A stretch of 64,000 nt of DNA, taken from the NCBI RefSeq assembly GCF_050563525.1, contig NZ_JBNXUN010000007.1, forward strand, positions 62,001 through 126,000, written 5' to 3'. Both the position numbers and the translations under genes were made by a program. Of the stretch, positions 1 to 7,808 are shown one piece after another (within the stretch, counting starts at the first letter, position 1; the number at the start of each line of letters is the position of its first letter). A model generated the notes under the pieces. It worked only from the letters and a program-made list of their open reading frames with translations, searched no databases and was not told where the DNA came from. This stretch comes from Falsiroseomonas sp050563525 (GTDB lineage Bacteria; Pseudomonadota; Alphaproteobacteria; Acetobacterales; Acetobacteraceae).

Positions 1-1256
1 CCCGCAACCAGCTGACCCGGCTGCTGCTGGAGCAGCGGCAGATGGCCAGCAACTACCAGCCCGACTACGCGCCGCTGCGCGAGTTGGAACGGCGGATCGA
101 GGTGGCGCGCAACACGGTCGAAAGCGCCGCCCGCACCAACCTGTTCACCCGCCGCCAGGTGCGCAACCCGACGGTGGAACTGCTGGCCGGTCGCGTCGCG
201 GTGCTGGAGGTCGAGACCGATGCCTGGCGCGCGCAGGCGGGCGAATTGCAGCGCCAGCGGGCGGAGCTGGAGGCGCGGCGCCTGGCGCTGCTGGAAGCCG
301 AGCGGCGGCTGCGCGCGCTGGAACGCCAGCGCGGCTCGCTGGAAGCGGTGACACGGCAATTTGTGGCGCGGGAGGCCGGGACGCGACTGGACGAGGCGGC
401 GCTCAGCGAGCAGCCGCCGAGCGTGCGGACCGTGCAGGCGCCGACCGCGCCGTGGCAGGGGCAGAGTCCACGGCTGATGCTGGCGCTCGGCGGCGTGGTA
501 GCCGGGCTGATGTTCGCCGCCGGCGTGCTGATCGCGCTGACGCTCGGCCGCCGCAGCCTGGCGACGCCCTCCGAGGCCGAGCGCGGCCTGCGCCTGCCGG
601 CGCTCGGCGTGTTCGGACGGCTGGAGACGGCGCCGGCGCGCATCATCACCCGGCCAGAGGCGGCGGATTTGGCGGCGCTGCTGCTGGATGCACGGGTCGG
701 TGCGCATCGGCCGCAGATCATCCGCTTCGTGGCGCCGGCCGGCACGGTGGACGAAGGCGCCGCGCTGCGCATGCTGGCGGTGGAATTCGCCCGCAACCGC
801 GGCTTGCAGACGCTGCTGGTGGATTTGCAATCGGATGGCCGCGGGCACCTGGCGGCGCTGGGGTCCAGCCCGCTGGAGGTGGAGCGGGTTCCCGGCCAGG
901 TGCTGACCTTCAGCACCGTGATCCCGAACCTCTGGGTCTCCTACGAGGCGCGCGAGTCCCGCCTGCTCGACCCGCAGGCGTCGCGGGAGCAGGTGGAGCT
1001 GCTGACGGCGCAGCTGCGGGATGCCTTCGACGTGGTGATGGTGCTGGGGCCGGATGGCGGGGAGGATACCTACGCCATGGCCCGGCTGAGTGCGCTGGTG
1101 GATGCGAACGTCATGCTGCTGCGATCCGAACAGACCAACGTGCAGGCGGCGCGCGCCGCGCGGGATTTCGTGCAGGATGCCGGCGGCCACCTGCTAGGCT
1201 TCGTGGTGACGGAACAGCGGCAGTTGGTGCCCGCCGCCCTGGGGCGGCTGCTCTGA
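1..1256 (+). CDS. Wzc/GumC-like polysaccharide chain-length protein, 5' truncated by window edge
   Basis: The reading frame is open to the first base of the window, so the N-terminus is missing. The visible part starts with a long charged coiled coil (about residues 1-120 of the visible part), then a membrane segment (RLMLALGGVVAGLMFAAGVL), then a cytoplasmic domain resembling the BY-kinase half of Wzc/GumC proteins. The usual P-loop is degenerate: the region reads VAPAGTVDEGAALRML and lacks GKS/T. No C-terminal tyrosine cluster is present. This family controls chain length and export of capsule or exopolysaccharide with a Wza-type outer-membrane protein, which is the next gene. The stop codon lies in the first copy of a 27-bp tandem repeat. 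The family is fairly sure; kinase activity is unlikely. Confidence 0.8.
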   Translation, partial: RNQLTRLLLEQRQMASNYQPDYAPLRELERRIEVARNTVESAARTNLFTRRQVRNPTVELLAGRVAVLEVETDAWRAQAGELQRQRAELEARRLALLEAERRLRALERQRGSLEAVTRQFVAREAGTRLDEAALSEQPPSVRTVQAPTAPWQGQSPRLMLALGGVVAGLMFAAGVLIALTLGRRSLATPSEAERGLRLPALGVFGRLETAPARIITRPEAADLAALLLDARVGAHRPQIIRFVAPAGTVDEGAALRMLAVEFARNRGLQTLLVDLQSDGRGHLAALGSSPLEVERVPGQVLTFSTVIPNLWVSYEARESRLLDPQASREQVELLTAQLRDAFDVVMVLGPDGGEDTYAMARLSALVDANVMLLRSEQTNVQAARAARDFVQDAGGHLLGFVVTEQRQLVPAALGRLL

Positions 1257-1338
1257 TGGACCGCCCTGGGGCGGCTGCTCTGATGGACCGCCCTGGGGCG
1301 GCTGCTCTGATGGACTGCCCTGGGGCGGCTGCTGTGAT
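1234..1338 (+). repeat. 27-bp tandem repeat (about 3.9 copies) across a stop/start junction
   Basis: The unit begins CCGCCCTGGGGCGGCTG and ends with CTCTGATGGA. Copies lie at 1234-1260, 1261-1287 and 1288-1314, with a diverged partial copy from 1315. Each full copy holds a TGATG stop/start overlap and the last codons of the upstream gene. Because 27 is divisible by three, the downstream frame stays open through all copies and gains two extra in-frame ATGs. It looks like slippage or unequal duplication of a translational-coupling junction. Confidence 0.95.
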
Positions 1339-2044
1339 CCGGCGCACCGCCCTTTTGGGGCTGTTGGCGCTCGCCGGGTGCAGTTCCGCGCGCATCACGC
1401 CGGTGCCGCACCGCGCGGTGGAATTCCAGCCCTGGTCGGACGCGGCGCCGGCCTATCGCTTCGCGCCCGGCGACAAGGTGCGCGTGCAGTTCCTGCGCAC
1501 GCCGGAGATGAACGAGGTGGCGCTGGTGGCGCCCGATGGCGCCATCGGCCTGCGCGCCGCCGGGCGGGTGCAGGCCGCGGGGATGACGGCGGAGGAATTG
1601 CAGGCGGCCGTCGCCACCGCATCGCAGCGCGTGCTGATCGCGCCGGTGGTCACGGCGTCGCTGGAAGAAGCCAGCGGATCGCTGGTGATGGTCGGCGGGT
1701 CGGTGAACCGGCCCGGCGCCTATCCGCTGGCCGGGCGGCGCGGCGCGCTGGAACTGATCCTGCTGGCCGGCGGCTTCGACGCCGAGGCGCGGATGGAGGA
1801 GGTGGTGCTGATCCGCCGCGGCCCGGGCGACCGGCCGATGGTCCGCACCATCGACGTGCGCAACTTCGTCCAGGGCGGCGACACCACCGGCGATGTTCCG
1901 GTGCTGCCCAGCGACATCGTCTTCGTGCCGCGCAGCCGCGTTGCGGAGGCCAACCTGTGGGTCGACCAGAACCTCAACCGGATGCTGCCGTTCAGCCGCA
2001 GCTTCGGCTACGCGATCAATTCGGGGCGGGTGAACGGGTTCTAG
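1334..2044 (+). CDS. polysaccharide export outer-membrane lipoprotein (Wza/GumB/KpsD family)
   Basis: The likely start is GTG at 1334, which gives a basic n-region (IRR), a hydrophobic stretch and the lipobox LAGC. Earlier in-frame ATGs at 1256, 1283 and 1310 lie within the tandem repeat and would add an atypical MDRPGAAAL-type extension before the signal peptide. The mature protein has a polysaccharide export domain (YRFAPGDKVRVQF, around residues 40-125) and an SLBB domain (VMVGGSVNRPGAYPL). About 236 aa, short for Wza but usual for the GumB class. The family forms the outer-membrane exit channel for exopolysaccharide and partners the upstream Wzc-like protein. Function is confident; the start is less certain. 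Confidence 0.85.
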   Translation: MIRRTALLGLLALAGCSSARITPVPHRAVEFQPWSDAAPAYRFAPGDKVRVQFLRTPEMNEVALVAPDGAIGLRAAGRVQAAGMTAEELQAAVATASQRVLIAPVVTASLEEASGSLVMVGGSVNRPGAYPLAGRRGALELILLAGGFDAEARMEEVVLIRRGPGDRPMVRTIDVRNFVQGGDTTGDVPVLPSDIVFVPRSRVAEANLWVDQNLNRMLPFSRSFGYAINSGRVNGF

Positions 2045-2982
2045 CAGGACCCCAACCCGCGGCAGATGGCGCCGGCCATCGCCGCGACGAAGGGCGCGCC
2101 GCGGCGGTCGTGCGGGGAGGCCATCTGCAGGCTGTAGAGCATCATCCCGCCGCTCTCCCGCGCCGCGCGCCGCGCCAGGCCCTCGACCTGCGCGAGGCGC
2201 TGGCTCGGCGGCAGCGCGGAGCCCTGCACCGAGACGCCGAGCAACAGCGGGCCGGGGAAGACGGCGCGATAGGCGCCGAACGCCTCGGCGGGGTTGTAGC
2301 GAGGGCCGGCGTCGTAGCCCATGATCGACACCAGGTCGATCTCGCGCGCCGCCGATGACCGCAGCAATGCCAGCGCCATGCCGGTGTAGGGGCTGCTGGG
2401 GCGGGCGTCGCGCCACGCGCCTTCGCCATAGGCCCCGACGCTCCACAGCGCCACCGTCAGCAAGGCGGGGCGCGGCAGGGCGCGGCGGAACGACTCGATG
2501 ATGGCGATGAAGCGGGCGTCGGAGGCGCAGCGGATGCGGCCGGTGGACAGGCGGCAGGCCGGGTCGGCTGGCTCGAAATCCACGTCGACGCCATCGAGGC
2601 CGAGGTCGCGCACCAGCCGCGCCACCGCCGCCACGTCGAGCGCGGGCCAGTTCGGGTAGGTGGCGCCGCCGACCGAGAGCAGCACCTTCGTCCGCGGTGA
2701 CCGCAGCCGCAGCGCCGCCACGGCATCCCGCGCCACGGCGCCGGCGAAGGGGAAGCCGAGGCCGATGCGGCGCAGATCGAGGCCGCCGGCATAGGCGAGG
2801 TCCGGCCGTGCGAAGGCCAGCATCACCAGGTCCAGGCCCGAGGGAAGCAGCGCCAGCCGCGTCGCCTCCGGATCGGTGGTCGCGGCCTCCGCCCAGGTCT
2901 CGTGGTAGCCGGCGAAGCGCGGGGGCTCGGCGGTGGCGGCGGCCATTGGCACCAGCAGCAGGGCAAACAGCAGTCGGATCAT
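2041..2982 (-). CDS. secreted GH18-like glycoside hydrolase
   Basis: The protein has 313 aa, with an N-terminal signal peptide (IRLLFALLLVPMAAATA) followed by a single TIM-barrel-type domain. The GH18 signature DGVDVDFE lies at residues 130-137, with E137 as expected proton donor, and LLSVGGAT matches the GH18 strand-3 motif. GH18 enzymes cleave beta-1,4-linked N-acetylhexosamine chains. In this locus the likely target is the exported polysaccharide or peptidoglycan rather than chitin, which is inference. The gene is convergent with the Wza-like gene (their last 4 bp overlap), and its ATG overlaps the stop of the upstream ligase gene (ATGA, 2979-2982), so the two are probably co-translated. 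Confidence 0.75.
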   Translation of the reverse strand: MIRLLFALLLVPMAAATAEPPRFAGYHETWAEAATTDPEATRLALLPSGLDLVMLAFARPDLAYAGGLDLRRIGLGFPFAGAVARDAVAALRLRSPRTKVLLSVGGATYPNWPALDVAAVARLVRDLGLDGVDVDFEPADPACRLSTGRIRCASDARFIAIIESFRRALPRPALLTVALWSVGAYGEGAWRDARPSSPYTGMALALLRSSAAREIDLVSIMGYDAGPRYNPAEAFGAYRAVFPGPLLLGVSVQGSALPPSQRLAQVEGLARRAARESGGMMLYSLQMASPHDRRGAPFVAAMAGAICRGLGSC

Positions 2983-4235
2983 GCCGGCGCGGCCCGCGCC
3001 TGGCGTTGCAGGTAAACGAAGATGGCGAGCAGCGCGCAAACCTCGCCCGGCGCCCAGATCGCCGACAGCACGGGGGAGGCCAGCAGCATGTAACGCAACC
3101 CATCCGCCAGCGCCGGCACCAGCGCGTCCCGCGGCGCGGACGGCGTGCGCAGCCCCTCCCGCAGCGCGGCGAGATAGACGGCCAGGATCAGCACCGCGCC
3201 GAGCAGCCCATATTCGAAGACGATGCCGAACCAGCCGAGGTCGGCGAGGTAGAAATTGGCGTGGTTGAAGAATTCGTGGAAGCTGATGTCGCTCGCCCGC
3301 GTCAGCGCCCCCAATCCCAGCAGCCAACCCAGTGGGTTCTGGTTCAGGAAGCCGACAGCGAGTTCCAGCGTCAGTTCGCGCACCGAAAGCGACCCGCCCA
3401 GGAAGTCGAGGCTGAGCCCACCCTCGCGCATCGCCAGGGCCCCGGCGAGCACCGTGCCGGCGACGGCGGCGCCATAGCCAAGCACCACGCGCAGCGCCAG
3501 GCGCGCCTCGCTGAACAGGATCCAGCCGAGCACGGCGACCAGGCACAGGATGACGGTGCGCTGCTTGTAGGCGACCAGCAGCAGCAGCACGCCCAGCACC
3601 ACCACCACCAGCCGCAGCACCTCCGCCCGCCGCATCGCCAGCCGGGCCTGGAGGAACAGGAACAGGATACCGAAGACCAGCGGCAGCACGATGCGGTTGC
3701 CGCGCTCAATATCCCAGAGGAACAGCAGGGAGGCCGCCTCCCCCGGGACGTTGGTGCGGTAGGCGCTGTCCGGCATTACCACCCACAGCACGGCCAGCAG
3801 CAGGAAGCTGGCTCCGCCGAGCAGGGTGAAGGCGCGCGCCAGATCCTCCGGCCGAGGCCGCAGCCAGCCAAGCAGCCAAAGGATGGAGAAATAGTAGGTG
3901 AAGGGCAGCACCTTCAGCGTGGCGGTGATGGCGGAAGGGTAGCCCTGGTCGAAGTAGATCATGCCGAACAGCGGCGCGACCAGCACGGTGTAGGCCAGCA
4001 CGGCCACCAGCAGCCCTGCGTAGCGCGGCCGCTGCAACAGCCCGAGCAGCGCGATCGGCAGGGTCAGCAGCGGCCATGCCTTGGACAGGACATACAGCGG
4101 GTAGATGTCCGTGACGTAGTGGAAGCTCTGCAGGTACAGCGGCAGCAGCAGCAGCAGAACGGCCAGCGTGCCGGTCCGGCTGGCCTCGGCCGGACGCGGC
4201 GCGGCGCGGGCGCCGGCGGTGCCGAAGCTGATCAC
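2979..4235 (-). CDS. O-antigen ligase/polymerase-like membrane protein
   Basis: About 418 aa with roughly ten hydrophobic segments and a long periplasmic loop near residues 270-310 (FFNHANFYLADLGWFG region), the layout of Wzy/WaaL/O-antigen ligase proteins (PF04932). Such proteins polymerise or ligate lipid-linked glycan repeats on the periplasmic side of the inner membrane. Its place among WecG, an initiating transferase and Wza/Wzc genes suggests polymerase (Wzy-like) work in exopolysaccharide synthesis. The start is uncertain: no ATG lies in frame near the N-terminus, and GTG at 4235 is the best candidate. Its stop overlaps the ATG of the GH18 gene. Confidence 0.7.
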   Translation of the reverse strand: MISFGTAGARAAPRPAEASRTGTLAVLLLLLPLYLQSFHYVTDIYPLYVLSKAWPLLTLPIALLGLLQRPRYAGLLVAVLAYTVLVAPLFGMIYFDQGYPSAITATLKVLPFTYYFSILWLLGWLRPRPEDLARAFTLLGGASFLLLAVLWVVMPDSAYRTNVPGEAASLLFLWDIERGNRIVLPLVFGILFLFLQARLAMRRAEVLRLVVVVLGVLLLLVAYKQRTVILCLVAVLGWILFSEARLALRVVLGYGAAVAGTVLAGALAMREGGLSLDFLGGSLSVRELTLELAVGFLNQNPLGWLLGLGALTRASDISFHEFFNHANFYLADLGWFGIVFEYGLLGAVLILAVYLAALREGLRTPSAPRDALVPALADGLRYMLLASPVLSAIWAPGEVCALLAIFVYLQRQARAAPA

Positions 4236-4278
4236 CGCACCGCGCCGGCCGCGTGGCGCGGGCGTGACATGGCTCCGC

Positions 4279-5064
4279 TCATCGGCGCCACGCCCGCCGC
4301 GCGATTTCGGGCGCCGCCAGCGCCAGCAGCGGCAGCGATTCCACGAAGACGCGGCGCCACATGCGGCGGGGCTCCTGCACCAGGCGGTGCAGCCATTCCA
4401 GCCCGGCACGGCGCATCCAGGCGGGCGCGCGGCGCCGGGCGCCGGTGATGAAATGCAGCGAGCTGCCGATGCACAGGCCGATGCCGGTGGCGCCGCCACG
4501 TGCCGCGATGGCGGCGGCGAGCCGTTCGCTCTGCGGTGATCCGGTCGCGAGGAAGGTGAAGCGCGCCGGGTGGAGCAGTGCGAAGTCGAGGCAGGCCTGC
4601 ATCGCCGCGGGGTTCGCGGCCAGGCCCATGGGCGGGTTGTGGTGCGCGATACCGAGGCGTGGGACATGCGCGCGCAGGCGTTCGATCACCTCCGGCTCGC
4701 AGCCGATGACGGTGATGCGATCGCCCGGTTGCAGCACGCGGGCGAACAGCGCCGCCGTCAGGTCGCTGCCGGCACACAGCGGCAGCTCCTGTCCGGCCAG
4801 CGCCGCGAGGCGCCGCACCACCTGGCTGTCGCAGGTGCAGAGCCAGGAGTCGCGATGGTAGATCGGCGCCCATTCGGCTGGCGCGCGGTTCAGCAGCACC
4901 ACGTGCTGCGCGTTCGGCGTGACGATGAAGGCGAAGGGCGCTGCCGGTTCGCGGGCAGCCGCCAGGGCGAGCGCATCCTCCAGCCCCACCGGGGTGAAGT
5001 CCACGCCGAAGACGCGGCGGCGAGGTGGTGCTGCGGTGGCGGGGATGGTGGCTGTCGCCAGCAT
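4279..5064 (-). CDS. WecG/TagA/CpsF family glycosyltransferase
   Basis: 261 aa. Family hallmarks are visible: FIVTPNAQHVVLLNR near residue 50, DSQVVRRLAAL near 75, and near residue 165 FLATGSPQSERLAAAI followed by GLCIGSSLHFITG. Members transfer a sugar (ManNAcA, glucose or other) to lipid-linked intermediates at the cytoplasmic face of the membrane. It sits between the initiating transferase upstream and the ligase/polymerase downstream on the same strand, fitting a second-step glycosyltransferase of this polysaccharide. The sugar cannot be read from the sequence. Confidence 0.85.
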   Translation of the reverse strand: MLATATIPATAAPPRRRVFGVDFTPVGLEDALALAAAREPAAPFAFIVTPNAQHVVLLNRAPAEWAPIYHRDSWLCTCDSQVVRRLAALAGQELPLCAGSDLTAALFARVLQPGDRITVIGCEPEVIERLRAHVPRLGIAHHNPPMGLAANPAAMQACLDFALLHPARFTFLATGSPQSERLAAAIAARGGATGIGLCIGSSLHFITGARRRAPAWMRRAGLEWLHRLVQEPRRMWRRVFVESLPLLALAAPEIARRAWRR

Positions 5065-5093
5065 GGGGAACCCTGCGATGGCCGGCGGGCGGC

Positions 5094-6206
5094 TCAGACG
5101 GCGTCGCGGCCCGACAGCAGCATGCCGATGGTCCGCCAGATGATGAGCAGGTCCAGGCGGATCGACCAGTTCTGGATATACTCGAGGTCCATGGACACCG
5201 CCCAGGCCGCCTTGTCCAGCGTGCGGATTCCACCGCGGGAGCCGTTGACCTGCGCCCAGCCCGTCATGCCGGGCTTCACCTTGTGGCGCTCGATGTACTG
5301 CGTCACGGCTTCCGCATAGCGGCGGTCGCCCACCCGCATGTTCACCGCCTGCGGCCGTGGGCCGACCAGGGACATGTCGCCCTTCAGCACGTTCAGCAGT
5401 TGCGGCAACTCGTCCAGGCTGAAGCGGCGCAGCACGCGGCCGGTGCGGGTGACGCGCGGGTCGTCCGGCAGGGTACCGCCGACGCCTTCCTGGTCCGGCG
5501 CATCGTTCGTCATCGTGCGGAACTTCAGCACGTCGAAGACCCGGTTGTTGAAGCCGATGCGCTGCTGGCGGAACAGCACGCCGCCCGGGCTGTCCAGCAC
5601 GATGGCCAGGGCGATCAACGCCAGGAAGGGCGCGCCGAGGGTGAGGATCACCATCGCCAGGGTGATGTCGATGGCGCGCTTGGCCGCCTTGCCGAAGCCG
5701 GACATCGGCCGTTCGACCAGGCGGGACAGATGCGCGCCGGCCAGCCAGATCGCATCGCCGGACCCACGAAGGGGCTGGACCTCCGGCTCGAAGGCCGCCT
5801 CGTTCAGGATGACGATATCGACCGGCAGCGACCGCAGCCGCGCCGTCAGCTCGCTGATCCGGCCGGTGGCGCTGGAGGGCAGCGCCAGGATGATGTGGTC
5901 CAGCGGGTTTTCCCGCGCATAGGCGATCAGGTCGTCGACCCGGCCGCTGATGGTGAACTGCGCATCGTTCTCCCGCCGCCCGCTGCGATCGTCGAAGATG
6001 CCGAGCAGTTCCACCGGGCGCCGGGACTCGAACACCAGCTTCTGCGCCAGGCGGTCCGCCAGGTGGTTGGCGCAGACGATGGCCACGCGCTGCGGCACGG
6101 CGACGGATCGCCGGAGCGTGTTCCAGGCCGCGTCCATCCTGCGCAACATCGAGAACGCCTCTGCAGGAAAGGGATGGCCGTTGGGGTTGGCCTGCTGCAC
6201 TCGCAT
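5094..6206 (-). CDS. initiating undecaprenyl-phosphate sugar phosphotransferase lacking the usual N-terminal membrane helices
   Basis: The C-terminal half is a bacterial sugar transferase domain (PF02397) with the membrane anchor RAIDITLAMVILTLGAPFL, the catalytic-region motifs RFSLDELPQLLNVLKGDMSLVGPRP and KVKPGMTGWAQVNG. The N-terminal ~150 residues resemble the CoA_binding_3 domain, but the four to five transmembrane helices of WcaJ/WbaP proteins are absent. About 370 aa with ATG at 6206; a further ATG lies near residue 20. The reaction is transfer of a sugar-1-phosphate to undecaprenyl phosphate, the first step of polysaccharide assembly. First gene of the minus-strand run 6206-2041. Confidence 0.85.
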   Translation of the reverse strand: MRVQQANPNGHPFPAEAFSMLRRMDAAWNTLRRSVAVPQRVAIVCANHLADRLAQKLVFESRRPVELLGIFDDRSGRRENDAQFTISGRVDDLIAYARENPLDHIILALPSSATGRISELTARLRSLPVDIVILNEAAFEPEVQPLRGSGDAIWLAGAHLSRLVERPMSGFGKAAKRAIDITLAMVILTLGAPFLALIALAIVLDSPGGVLFRQQRIGFNNRVFDVLKFRTMTNDAPDQEGVGGTLPDDPRVTRTGRVLRRFSLDELPQLLNVLKGDMSLVGPRPQAVNMRVGDRRYAEAVTQYIERHKVKPGMTGWAQVNGSRGGIRTLDKAAWAVSMDLEYIQNWSIRLDLLIIWRTIGMLLSGRDAV

Positions 6207-6280
6207 GGAGATTGATGACCGATCCGGCACCCGGCGGGATCCCGGACACCATGACACCGCCAGAATATTGCGGCGGCATG

Positions 6281-6309
6281 CGTGTACGCTTGAGGTAAGA
6301 GACTGTCAA
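6281..6309 (-). promoter_or_regulatory. candidate sigma-70-like promoter for the sugar transferase operon
   Basis: On the minus strand a perfect TTGACA (6309-6304) is followed after 17 bp by TACACG (6286-6281), about 75 bp upstream of the proposed ATG at 6206. The gap 6207-6482 is otherwise without a convincing gene and holds an AT-rich stretch at about 6300-6345 that stands out from the GC-rich background. The -10 match is weak. Confidence 0.3.
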
Positions 6310-6482
6310 TAATTTATGTTATAGTTGATTTTAAAGACACCCGAGACATTTCTGGACGATGCGGCTGGGTCTGCCGGGCGGTGCGACGCAGCCGGTGCCC
6401 CACGCGCCAAGGCTCGCCAGCCTGATCGTCCCGGGCCACTCTGGCGCAGGACAGCAAGGGACCAAGCGCCAAGACCCAGGAC

Positions 6483-7682
6483 GTGATCGCCGCCGTGCAG
6501 GCCTGGCAGCCGGAGCTCGCCGCCATCCGGCAGGACATCCACGCCCATCCCGAGATGGGGATGGAAGAACACCGCACCGCCGCGCTGGTCGCCACCCGGC
6601 TGCGCGACTGGGGCGTGGAGGTGGCGGAGGGCGTGGGCCGGCTCGGCGTCGTCGGCACCATCCGCGGCACCCGCCCCGGCCAGCGTGTGATCGGCCTGCG
6701 GGCGGATATGGACGCGTTGCAGATCCCGGAAGCGACCGGAGTGCCCTATGCCTCCACCAATCCGGGCGTGATGCATGCCTGCGGGCATGACGGCCACACC
6801 ACCATGCTGCTCGGCGCCGCGAAGTATCTGGCGGAAAACCGGGATTTCGCCGGCACCGTCCACCTGATCTTCCAGCCGGCCGAGGAAGGCCGCGGCGGCG
6901 CCCGGGCGATGCTGGCGGATGGGCTGTTCGAGCGGTTTCCCTGCGATGCCGTCTACGGCCTGCACAACAAGCCGACGCTCGCCGCTGGACGCTTCGCGAC
7001 GCGCAAGGGCCCGGCGCTGGCGGCGACCGACAGCTTCGCCGTCACCTTCCGCGGCACCGGGGGACATGGCGGGTCGACGCCGCACCTCGCCACCGACATC
7101 ACCATCGTGCAGGCGCATTTCGTCTTGGCCCTGCAGACCATCGTCGGCCGCAACGTGCCGGCGGTGGAGGCGGCCGTGCTCAGCGTCGGCTCGATCCAGG
7201 GCGGATCGCCGGTCTCGCCCAACGTCATGCCGGCCGAACTCACCGTCACCGGCACGTCCCGCAGCTATGCGCCCCGGGTGCGGGACCTGGTGGAGCGACG
7301 GATCGGCGAGCTGGCCACCGGCCTCGCCGCGGCGCATGGCTGCACGGCGGAGGTGACCTACCGCCGCGGCGTGCCGGCACTGGTCAACCACGCCGAGCAG
7401 ACCGACCTGGCGGTGGCGGCGGCCGCCAGGCTGGTCGGCGGCGACGCGGTGGATGCGCAGTTCCCGCCGGTGACGGGCGGCGAGGATTTCGCCCTGATGC
7501 TGGAGGCGCGGCCGGGCGCCTTCATGTTCATCGGCGGCGGCAGCGGCCCGGACGGCACATCCCCCAACCTGCACACCCCACATTTCGACTTCAACGACGC
7601 GATCATCCCGATGGGCGTCGCCTACTGGGTCAGCGTGGTGGACCAGGAGCTGGGCGCGCAGCGGCCGGCTGCCGGGCGCTGA
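6483..7682 (+). CDS. M20 family amidohydrolase (hippurate hydrolase/aminoacylase-like)
   Basis: 399 aa covering the whole M20D family. Metal-ligand motifs are in place: RADMDALQI, MHACGHDGHT, PAEEGRGG, GLHNKP near residue 160, and HTPHFDFND near the C-terminus. These di-zinc enzymes hydrolyse N-acyl amino acids or short amides in the cytoplasm. No signal peptide is seen. The same-strand neighbour is a peptide-type ABC importer 126 bp downstream, so it may process an imported acylated amino acid or peptide (inference). The start is GTG at 6483; no good ribosome-binding site was found, so the exact N-terminus is uncertain. Confidence 0.85.
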   Translation: MIAAVQAWQPELAAIRQDIHAHPEMGMEEHRTAALVATRLRDWGVEVAEGVGRLGVVGTIRGTRPGQRVIGLRADMDALQIPEATGVPYASTNPGVMHACGHDGHTTMLLGAAKYLAENRDFAGTVHLIFQPAEEGRGGARAMLADGLFERFPCDAVYGLHNKPTLAAGRFATRKGPALAATDSFAVTFRGTGGHGGSTPHLATDITIVQAHFVLALQTIVGRNVPAVEAAVLSVGSIQGGSPVSPNVMPAELTVTGTSRSYAPRVRDLVERRIGELATGLAAAHGCTAEVTYRRGVPALVNHAEQTDLAVAAAARLVGGDAVDAQFPPVTGGEDFALMLEARPGAFMFIGGGSGPDGTSPNLHTPHFDFNDAIIPMGVAYWVSVVDQELGAQRPAAGR

Positions 7683-7808
7683 AGAAAAGGGGGTGCGGCA
7701 TCCCGCCGCAATGCGCTAGCGTCAACGCCACAGGGGTTCGCGGGCAGCCGGGCGGTCGCAACAGACCCGGTGCCAGGTGGGCAGTTCGGCTTACGGGAGA
7801 GTTTCGGG

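Noticed and set aside
1256..1333. ATG at 1256 as the true start of the Wza-like gene
   Set aside because: It would add a 26-residue repeat-coded extension before the lipoprotein signal, while GTG 1334 gives a normal signal peptide; kept as an alternative only.
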